This document shows positions 6,828 to 12,229 of a stretch of 12,946 nucleotides of DNA, piece after piece. The DNA is from Syntrophaceae bacterium UBA7544 (GTDB lineage: Bacteria > Desulfobacterota > Syntrophia > Syntrophales > Smithellaceae). The DNA is taken from the NCBI GenBank assembly GCA_002479215.1, contig DLME01000223.1, forward strand, positions 1 to 12,946, in the 5' to 3' direction. The notes under the pieces were generated by a model that made no database searches, was not told the origin of the DNA, and saw only the letters and a program-made list of their open reading frames with translations. Within the stretch, counting starts at the first letter, position 1. Each line of letters opens with the position of its first letter. Both the position numbers and the translations under genes were made by a program.

Positions 6828-8147
6828 ATGAAAACATCCCCTAACTTTTCCGGCAACTATAATATCCTCTCGGAAAGAGCACTGCAGAATGCCCTGCAAA
6901 ATGTGCCGGCCTATAAGGGCTGGCAGGCATTTGATCCCGGCTCATCAGCTTCTATCGATGCTCGTTTCCGCGCGATGCCGACAATTTCCAAGCAAGACCT
7001 GAGAGAGCATACCTGGCGCAATTTTATTCCCGCAGGTATGGATATCGATACCGCGCTGAAGACAGGTACAATAGAACTTGTCCAAACGAGCGGCACAACT
7101 GCTGAGCAGGTTTTAAATGTTTGGTATCAGTCCTGGTGGGATGCGGCCGAGGCAGCGTCTTGGCAATACAACGTACATACAGCAGCGCTTAATCTGGGTA
7201 AACACCGGGAAGCCATTCTCACCAGCCCCATGAATACCGGCATTTTGGCTAAAAACGGTTTGCTGACTATGGAGGAACGCTCTTGCGGCCGTTTTCTCTA
7301 TCTTAATGAAAAAATCAATCCCTCATTATGGGATGACCAACTATTCGAGCGCATCATCCGGGAGCTGGAAATATTTCAACCGGTTGTGTTGGAAGCAAAT
7401 CCCTCCTATCTGGTCAAAGTTGCCCGTTATGCCTATAGGCATCATCTGCGAGTGTTCCAACCACCCGTAGTTATTTTTAGCTATGAGAATCCGGGAGTTT
7501 TAGCAAGAAAGCATATCGCCAAAGTTTTTCATGCTCCTTTAATCAGTTCCTACGGCGCGACCGAAGCGGGATATGTTTTGATGGAATGTGAACAGGGTAA
7601 ACTCCATCAAGTTTCTTCTTCGTGCCGGATCGATATAGAATTCATGCGTCCTGAATATGGGCATCCTCATGTTGGAAGATTATTGCTGACAACTCTGACC
7701 AATCCCTGGCGATCATTAGTCAGATTCGATGTGGGTGATCTGGTGCAGGTCGATCCCGCGGGCATTTGTAAATGCGGCCGCAATGACGGATATATCTGTA
7801 AAGAATTTGCCGGGCGCACTGTCAATCTCACGTATGCGACAAGTGGCTTTCCGGTAACCACGGCCATGATCGAATCTATTATCAATAATGTGGAAGCTGT
7901 GGCCGAATATCAAGTATTGCAACGTGAAGGTATTTACAATGTTAATATAGTTCTTGACGAAGAAGATAATGCTTCCCGAACATTGAAAGAGGAAATAACC
8001 GAACGCTTATTGCCGCTGTATGGACGGGATGCCGCTATTAACGTGCATTTTGTAAAGGAGATTGAAACCGAACCATCCGGTAAATATAGATTAACGCGTT
8101 CGGACATACCGGTGAATATGGAAAAGCTCTTTGGGAAAGGAAACTGA
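6828..8147 (+). CDS. PaaK-like adenylate-forming CoA ligase
   Basis: A 439-residue member of the phenylacetate-CoA ligase/CoF-synthetase branch of the ANL superfamily, which activates a carboxylic acid with ATP and transfers it to CoA or another thiol or amine. The ATP loop is LVQTSGTTAEQ (TSGTT, 87-91). The adenine-site motif is SSYGATEAGYV (YGATE, 242-246). RFDVGDLVQV then supplies the ribose-binding Asp, and the hinge region CKCGRNDGYICKEFAGR contains three cysteines, as is common in PaaK. The C-terminal domain ends with a lysine in PSGKYRLTRSD, at the place of the catalytic A10-type Lys. The substrate is unknown. The gene lies 95 bases after the kinase gene and its stop overlaps the next start by one base. 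No strong ribosome binding site is visible at the ATG. Confidence 0.85.
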   Translation: MKTSPNFSGNYNILSERALQNALQNVPAYKGWQAFDPGSSASIDARFRAMPTISKQDLREHTWRNFIPAGMDIDTALKTGTIELVQTSGTTAEQVLNVWYQSWWDAAEAASWQYNVHTAALNLGKHREAILTSPMNTGILAKNGLLTMEERSCGRFLYLNEKINPSLWDDQLFERIIRELEIFQPVVLEANPSYLVKVARYAYRHHLRVFQPPVVIFSYENPGVLARKHIAKVFHAPLISSYGATEAGYVLMECEQGKLHQVSSSCRIDIEFMRPEYGHPHVGRLLLTTLTNPWRSLVRFDVGDLVQVDPAGICKCGRNDGYICKEFAGRTVNLTYATSGFPVTTAMIESIINNVEAVAEYQVLQREGIYNVNIVLDEEDNASRTLKEEITERLLPLYGRDAAINVHFVKEIETEPSGKYRLTRSDIPVNMEKLFGKGN

Positions 8148-8818
8148 TGATGACGCCAGCCCCTATAATCCTTATGAGTGGTGGACCAAACTCGAACAAT
8201 ACCACTCTTATTGCCGAAGCGCTGGCGCTCAGCAAAACAGAAAAACCTATCATTGCCTATATCGGTGCAGCAAGTTCTGACAATAAAGAGTTTTTCTCTA
8301 TGTTGAGGCGAATGCTTATATCTGCAGGGACGGATAAAGTCACTCTAGCTCCTATTGTTCAGGGCTTTGACCGGAAAAAGACAGAAAGCATTTTATCGTC
8401 CGGCGATTTGATTTTTATCAGTGGTGGCGATGTAAAAGCTGGGATGGAATATTTGGAGAAGCGAAATCTGGTGCCGTTTCTGAGGAAGCTCTACGAATCG
8501 GGGAAACCTTTTTTTGGTATTTCTGCCGGAGCTATAATGCTGTGCCGCAACTGGATATACTGGCGCAATTCGGCTGATGATTCATCGGCAAAATCTTTCC
8601 CCTGTCTCGGCTTTGCGCCGGTTTTATGCGATACGCATGCGGAAGATGAAGGCTGGAATGAACTCCGGACGTTGCTTGGCCTTTGCCCGGAGGGAACAAT
8701 TGGATACGGCATCCCGGCGGGTGGCGCGCTGCAGGTAACGCAAAACGGGGCAGTAACAGATATCGGCTCTCCGGCAGTACGGTTTATCAAAAAAAGTGCT
8801 GATATAATAATTGTTTGA
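8147..8818 (+). CDS. Peptidase S51 / dipeptidase E-like protein
   Basis: A 223-residue class-I-glutamine-amidotransferase-like protein of the S51 family, which includes PepE (alpha-aspartyl dipeptidase) and cyanophycinase. It begins with a strand and glycine turn (ILMSGGPNSNN), then the LIFISGGD loop (88-95) that helps form the oxyanion hole. The nucleophile elbow GISAGA puts the catalytic Ser at 126, and DTHAEDEGW offers a candidate catalytic His (164). There is no signal peptide, so it acts in the cytoplasm. The start ATG overlaps the ligase stop (ATGA), which implies translational coupling and a joint function with the ligase. It may hydrolyse an amide or aspartyl product of that enzyme, though this is inference. 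A second ATG at 8150 is equally possible as start. Confidence 0.85.
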   Translation: MMTPAPIILMSGGPNSNNTTLIAEALALSKTEKPIIAYIGAASSDNKEFFSMLRRMLISAGTDKVTLAPIVQGFDRKKTESILSSGDLIFISGGDVKAGMEYLEKRNLVPFLRKLYESGKPFFGISAGAIMLCRNWIYWRNSADDSSAKSFPCLGFAPVLCDTHAEDEGWNELRTLLGLCPEGTIGYGIPAGGALQVTQNGAVTDIGSPAVRFIKKSADIIIV

Positions 8819-8907
8819 TTTTTATAAAAAAAGGCTTAGATAATTAAGCAGTGGAGCCCCCTCCGGCAGGAGCTGGAGGATTCCAAGTCGCGGGATCAAA
8901 TCAATGG

Positions 8908-8926
8908 CGCTGTTGGAAAAACAGCG
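8908..8926 (+). other. Perfect 7-bp hairpin before the cassette-like gene
   Basis: CGCTGTT (8908-8914) and AACAGCG (8920-8926) enclose the 5-base loop GGAAA. It lies 90 bases after the S51 stop and is followed by an AT-rich run (GAATTATTTATT). It may work as a weak factor-independent terminator for the kinase-ligase-S51 unit. It could also be a remnant of a folded recombination site, since it lies 26 bases before the GTTAGTG that marks the left side of the cassette-like segment. Confidence 0.4.
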
Positions 8927-8962
8927 GAATTATTTATTACGTATATTAATTGTTAGTGCCCA

Positions 8963-9430
8963 ATGAAAAAAAATCACGAAGAGTTCCTTCACTTTGTCAC
9001 CTGCCTCGGGCGGCTCAATGGTGCGTTGAAAATTCTTCAAGACATAAAGGTAGTGGGCGACAGTCCACTTGTTGGGCCAGCATTTCGTTTTGCGCTGGTC
9101 GAATACGCCACACCTTACACCACATCGGAGGGATCAATCAGGAAGGATTACCGGCTGAAAACATCTTTCGTGCCCGGTAATTTCCTGAAGCTACACAAAC
9201 GTCTCCTTGACGCTAGAAACAAGATTCACGCCCATGCGGACTTAACCCTCATGGAGGCGAAGCTATCTGTCACGAAAATGCGAGGCGCTCCTGTAGTTAA
9301 GATTACAAGTCGCAACACTGACGAACTCAAAGAACTAAGCAACATCGACGAAATCATTAGCTTGATCGAGGGCACTATTCGCAACCTATACAACGAGTTA
9401 GACGTTCGTGTAAATACCCTGCAGCCTTAA
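8963..9430 (+). CDS. HEPN-like protein in an integron-cassette-like setting
   Basis: A 155-residue, mostly helical soluble protein with no enzyme family I can name. The segment LLDARNKIHAHADLTLMEAK (81-100) contains Arg85, His89, His91 and Asp93. R-x5-H fits the HEPN RNase motif (R-x4-6-H), so it may be a HEPN-type nuclease-like or defence-related protein. Proteins with this R-x3-HAH-x-D pattern are, from memory, common among integron gene-cassette products. The context agrees: GTTAGTG lies 10 bases before the ATG, there is almost no leader, and the stop codon TAA is embedded in an attC-like site. The start at 8963 is the first ATG after that boundary. No antitoxin-like nucleotidyltransferase partner is next to it. 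HEPN assignment is tentative; the reading frame is secure. Confidence 0.7.
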   Translation: MKKNHEEFLHFVTCLGRLNGALKILQDIKVVGDSPLVGPAFRFALVEYATPYTTSEGSIRKDYRLKTSFVPGNFLKLHKRLLDARNKIHAHADLTLMEAKLSVTKMRGAPVVKITSRNTDELKELSNIDEIISLIEGTIRNLYNELDVRVNTLQP

Positions 9431-9481
9431 CCCTTCATTGCAGCGGACGCCTTGTAGCTGCTGTTGATCTTTACGTTGGAC
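9425..9481 (+). other. attC: attC-like integron recombination site
   Basis: A 57-base segment built like a short attC (59-be): an R''-like box CCTTAAC (9425-9431; the consensus R is C here), a 5-base spacer, then ATTGCAGCGGACGCC, which closely resembles the left half of classical cassette sites. A GCAGC/GCTGC stem follows, and the right core GTTGGAC (9475-9481) fits GTTRRRY exactly. It starts inside the stop codon of the preceding gene, as cassette sites often do. R'' and R' pair only partly (two wobbles, two mismatches), so it may be degenerate or a weak substrate. Confidence 0.55.
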
Positions 9482-9511
9482 GAGATTGAAGACCCATAAG
9501 AGAAATGAAAG

Positions 9512-9661
9512 ATGATCAGGAAACTCAAAACAAGGGAGTACCGCTTGTACTCTCGAAAGAAGAACCCCAAGACTGGGAAGCGGAGAAATCTTGGGACATT
9601 CACAACGCGTGAGGCTGCGGAAAAACACGAAAGAGAAATTCAATACTTCAAAAGACACTGA
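9512..9661 (+). CDS. 49-aa basic protein, integrase-arm-like DNA-binding sequence
   Basis: A small gene encoding 49 residues, starting MIRKLKTREYRLYSRK and continuing through NPKTGKRRNLGTF to REAAEKHEREIQYFKRH. It is very basic. The pattern of a short beta-meander (EYRLYSRKKNPKTGKRRNLGTF) followed by a helix rich in Ala and Glu (REAAEKHERE) resembles the arm-type/AP2-like N-terminal DNA-binding domain of tyrosine recombinases. Here it stands alone. I recall near-identical short conserved proteins in many bacterial genomes, often beside mobile genes, but cannot verify this here. It begins 31 bases after the attC-like core, so it could be the next cassette or part of the insertion site. The ribosome binding site is weak. 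Function is unknown; binding to DNA is the best guess. Confidence 0.6.
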   Translation: MIRKLKTREYRLYSRKKNPKTGKRRNLGTFTTREAAEKHEREIQYFKRH

Positions 9662-9721
9662 CGTACACGATCAGGAGAAATAACGGCGTTATAAACCTGC
9701 TCAGCCCATTGAATCCATATA

Positions 9722-9759
9722 TTGTTTTATAGCTTCGTATTATATAAAATATTGAGAGG
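9722..9759 (+). promoter_or_regulatory. Candidate promoter and RBS of the SMR-like gene
   Basis: TTGTTT (9722-9727), a 17-base spacer and TAAAAT (9745-9750) form a plausible sigma-70-type promoter with a good -10 and a poor -35. AGAGG (9755-9759) sits 8 bases before the ATG at 9768. The -10 and the ribosome binding site are very close, so the transcript would have a leader of only about 10 bases; a start further upstream is also possible. Confidence 0.35.
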
Positions 9760-9767
9760 TAAACCCA

Positions 9768-10088
9768 ATGAACTATCTATGTTTATTCTTATCGGTTGCT
9801 TTTAACGTGTCATCGTATCTGGTTTATAAAAGCATCGCTCACAAGCAGCATGATTTTAGCTGGTCGGTAATTTTTATTTTTGGTTTGATCCTCGGCGCTA
9901 TTAATGTTTATTTGTTCATCAAAGCGCTCCAGAGTATAAATTTGAGCATTGCCTACCCAATATTTTCCGGTGCCTGCCTGGCTTTAATGATGATTTTGTC
10001 TCACGTTATCTTTGGAGAAAAAATAAGCGGGCTTAATATCATCGGTACGATTGTTATTTTCGTGGGAATTGTGTTGCTGTCTTACTAA
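9768..10088 (+). CDS. Small 4-helix SMR/EamA-type transporter without the key Glu
   Basis: A 106-residue inner-membrane protein with four hydrophobic helices (about 2-20, 31-52, 58-79, 84-105), the size and layout of small multidrug resistance proteins such as EmrE. Helix 3 has the family-like AYPIFSGACLALMMI, and the C-terminal helix has GIVLLSY. Aligned with EmrE, the membrane glutamate that binds substrate and proton (Glu14) is Asn13 here (FNVSSYLVYK). A drug/proton antiporter is therefore unlikely. Members without this Glu, such as ArnE/ArnF, take part in flipping undecaprenyl-linked lipids, so a lipid or glycolipid flippase subunit is a better guess. It works as a dimer or with a partner in known relatives, but no second SMR gene is adjacent. 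It converges on the PlsY-like gene with 8 bases between stops. Confidence 0.8.
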   Translation: MNYLCLFLSVAFNVSSYLVYKSIAHKQHDFSWSVIFIFGLILGAINVYLFIKALQSINLSIAYPIFSGACLALMMILSHVIFGEKISGLNIIGTIVIFVGIVLLSY

Positions 10089-10096
10089 TTCTTATA

Positions 10097-10696
10097 TTAA
10101 TCTTCCTCATCACCGGGTACGACAGGCTCATTGCCGCTCCAGTATTTGATAATATTTTTTCTATGATTAAATAAGATCAGCAGAAACGTGGCAAGGGCGC
10201 CGGATACCGCGCTGAATTTCCAGTGCAGGGTAAAAGCCTGTCCCAAAGCCAGAATAAAAACCATGAAAAATGAAGCAATAAAAGTAATCCGGCCAATCCC
10301 GTAGGAAACGAGCCAGATTGCCGCGGCAATGAGAGCCGCCCACGGCGCGATAAGGGCTGTAAAGCCTAAATAGTTAGCCACACCTCTACCGCCATGAAAA
10401 CCATGAAAGCAAGGGAAGCTATTTCCTAAAACAAGAAAAAAACCCGCCCAGGGGAGCAAATGCGTTTTTAAAAAATAGCTCGCTATAACCGCGACCGCCA
10501 GAGCCCGCCCAATATCCAATAAAAAAACAACCGCCGCCCAGATAATTCCTGCCTGGCGGTAAACGTTTGTGGTTCCCGCGTTGCCGCTGAAGCTCAGGCG
10601 AGGGTCTTCTCTACCGGTCAGTCTAAAAAAAATAATAGCGAAATTTATGGAACCGGCAAGATAAGCAAAAAGATAAATTAAAAATATTTTCCCCAT
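10097..10696 (-). CDS. plsY: Divergent PlsY-type glycerol-3-phosphate acyltransferase
   Basis: A 199-residue, multi-helix inner-membrane protein of the PlsY family, which acylates glycerol-3-phosphate at position 1 using acyl-phosphate. Motif 1 is present as AGSINFA and SFSGNAGTTNVYR (35-47), the second as DIGRA (61-65), and the third as GNSFPCFHGFHGGRGVAN (91-108). Compared with the usual GHxFPxFLxFKGGKGVAT and DxxKG, His is Asn92, one Lys is His101, another is Arg104, and the Lys of DxxKG is Arg64. Fold and glycine framework are kept while the charged residues are changed throughout, so this may be a paralogue with a different acyl donor or acceptor. The C-terminal tail is acidic (PGDEED). 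The nearest purine-rich site (GGAGGG) is 18 bases upstream, too far for a good ribosome binding site. It follows the dehydratase gene after 213 bases. Confidence 0.85.
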   Translation of the reverse strand: MGKIFLIYLFAYLAGSINFAIIFFRLTGREDPRLSFSGNAGTTNVYRQAGIIWAAVVFLLDIGRALAVAVIASYFLKTHLLPWAGFFLVLGNSFPCFHGFHGGRGVANYLGFTALIAPWAALIAAAIWLVSYGIGRITFIASFFMVFILALGQAFTLHWKFSAVSGALATFLLILFNHRKNIIKYWSGNEPVVPGDEED

Positions 10697-10909
10697 GATT
10701 TAATTTTCGGTTCACCCTCCCTTTGTTCCTCCCGTTAAGGACTGGAAATAAGGACGTGAAATATGCTGTATTGCAACAACAATTTTTATACCGAGTTGCC
10801 TTCAAGAGATAACGAGGCGGCAAGGAGGAAGCTCCGCAGGCGTATTACTAATACGTTGAGGAAGCCGACGACGATGCCAACAAAGTTAGCTAAAGAAGGC
10901 GACTTGGTA
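10697..10909. other. Structured intergenic segment, possible dispersed repeat
   Basis: The 213 bases between the dehydratase and PlsY-like genes hold no convincing gene. They contain a perfect hairpin CGTATT-act-AATACG (10841-10855), flanked on both sides by the word GAGGAAGC (left copy near 10825, right copy near 10858) and then by CGACGACGATGCC. The arrangement recalls short palindromic elements that I associate with deltaproteobacterial intergenic regions, but this is from memory and unverified. An open frame on the plus strand through it (from 10763) runs into the dehydratase gene and is rejected. Confidence 0.4.
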
Positions 10910-11770
10910 TTATGCCTTAATCCACTGTGGCGGACGAAGGCGGCCTTGAGTTACATCCCGCATTTTAATACCGCTGATAATTTCATAAATAACACTATTT
11001 AAATCATAAATCCAGGCATCAAATATTAGCGATTCCTGCTTGACATTCACCGGCACAACCCGGCCAAGATAACTGCCTTTCTTTTTTGTCTTTTGATAAA
11101 TAAATCTTTTTTCAAAACCTGTGGGAAAGGGGACAATGCCGCTGAAGCGTTGTCCCCAAACACAAGCCGCGTGCATTGCTGCGTCTAAGGGAAACGGCGA
11201 ACCAAGTAAATCTTCATCGGCCTCGTAATTCCCGCCGGAAAGATAAGCCAGAGCGCCCTCCGGCGAAACTGCTAAATCACCGACGATATTTTGATAAGCC
11301 GTTCCGAAAGGCACCAGTTCACGGTAAATTGTTGCCGCAGGCACGCTGATGCATTTTCCGTTGAGCTTCTCCACAACCCGAAAAGGAGATGCAGGGCAGG
11401 GAGCGGAATCGGCAGTGGCAAATTCCACACGGGCATGTTCGAGGGTGCGGCTAATTGCGCTTTTTTTTGATTTTATCGACGTTAAAAGCACGGTGGTAAT
11501 ATTGTCATCACCGGCATTTTCTATATCGACAAATACTTCTAAGCGCTTTGTCTCCGGGGGAATGATTAAAAAGCGGGGGAAGCTCGCCTTGAACAAACAG
11601 TTGATACTAATCTGCGGGAAATTAAGCTGAACAACATTAGCCAGAGCGATTAATGTTTCCACTGCCGGCAGAATCACTTTTCCTTCGAAATGGTGATCGC
11701 GCAAATATGAAGATACCTCAATTGCTGAAGTATAGCGGGTTTTTTTATTTATTTGGGGAACGATGTCCAT
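10910..11770 (-). CDS. Stand-alone PKS-type dehydratase (double hotdog)
   Basis: A 286-residue protein matching the polyketide synthase dehydratase (PS-DH) domain but encoded alone. It should remove water from a 3-hydroxyacyl chain bound to an acyl carrier. The N-terminal hotdog has YLRDHHFEGKVILPA, with catalytic His26 in the DHxxxGxxxLP motif. The linker motif YRELVPFGTAYQNIVG (149-164) matches the family's Y...G..Y..., and the C-terminal hotdog supplies catalytic Asp196 in PFPLDAAMHAA. Length equals one full DH domain without extra domains or a carrier protein. It overlaps the upstream thioesterase gene by 22 bases, implying translational coupling, and lacks a clear ribosome binding site of its own. 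With the ketosynthase and thioesterase it looks like a dissociated PKS/FAS module. No ketoreductase or carrier protein is seen in the window. Confidence 0.85.
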   Translation of the reverse strand: MDIVPQINKKTRYTSAIEVSSYLRDHHFEGKVILPAVETLIALANVVQLNFPQISINCLFKASFPRFLIIPPETKRLEVFVDIENAGDDNITTVLLTSIKSKKSAISRTLEHARVEFATADSAPCPASPFRVVEKLNGKCISVPAATIYRELVPFGTAYQNIVGDLAVSPEGALAYLSGGNYEADEDLLGSPFPLDAAMHAACVWGQRFSGIVPFPTGFEKRFIYQKTKKKGSYLGRVVPVNVKQESLIFDAWIYDLNSVIYEIISGIKMRDVTQGRLRPPQWIKA

Positions 11771-12228
11771 AGCTGAACCGTTTTAGGATCAACGGCCACG
11801 GGTGTGCCCGTCAAATTTAAGGCGCAGTGTTTGGTAAAACCGATACAGATCAGATGTCCCTTTTCCGCGTTTGTGATTACGTAGTCGAACTGTAAACGTA
11901 CCCGCTCCAGATTTACCGGCCGTGAGTGAATATACATCAAATCATCATAATACAAAGGCTGATAAAAACTGATGCCCAAATCGAAAATCGGATAAACATA
12001 GCCGCTGGCCTCGATTTCCTTGTAAGGATAAGCAAGATCGCGCATCAAAGAGGTCCGGCCGAATTCAAAATAACGCAGGTAATTGGAATGATAAACCACT
12101 TCCGAGCGATCGGTATCAGCGTATAAAGTCCGGTTTTGGGAACGGTGCCAGATAAAGCCGGTCGTAAGATCACGCACATACTTTTCATCGTTATTATAAA
12201 TTTCCGGTTTAAATGGTTTGGGCCTCAT
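11749..12228 (-). CDS. YbgC/FadM-type 4HBT acyl-CoA thioesterase
   Basis: A 159-residue hotdog protein of the 4-hydroxybenzoyl-CoA thioesterase type. The signature YADTDRSEVVYHSNYLRYFE (36-55) places the catalytic Asp at 40. The helix continues FGRTSLMRDL, and later strands (FDLGISFYQPLYYDD, LERVRLQFDYVI) are typical. About 30 extra N-terminal residues precede the domain. It likely releases or edits the acyl product of the neighbouring ketosynthase and dehydratase; a coupling role is inferred from position. GGGGAG lies 7 bases before the ATG, inside the end of the ketosynthase gene, and the two genes are separated by a single base. It overlaps the dehydratase start by 22 bases, so the three are surely one transcript. 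Confidence 0.88.
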   Translation of the reverse strand: MRPKPFKPEIYNNDEKYVRDLTTGFIWHRSQNRTLYADTDRSEVVYHSNYLRYFEFGRTSLMRDLAYPYKEIEASGYVYPIFDLGISFYQPLYYDDLMYIHSRPVNLERVRLQFDYVITNAEKGHLICIGFTKHCALNLTGTPVAVDPKTVQLWTSFPK

Positions 12229-12229
12229 T

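Noticed and set aside
9398..9658. Minus-strand open frame across the attC-like site
   Set aside because: Covers the attC-like site and the 49-codon gene on the opposite strand; its protein has no recognisable features.
9681..9691. Palindrome TAACGGCGTTA as a second attC core
   Set aside because: Its arms resemble attC core ends, but GTTATAA does not fit GTTRRRY, and no matching second box or stem follows before the SMR-like gene.
10763..11002. Plus-strand open frame between the dehydratase and PlsY-like genes
   Set aside because: Runs about 90 bases antisense into the dehydratase gene, crosses the hairpin element, and has no domain.
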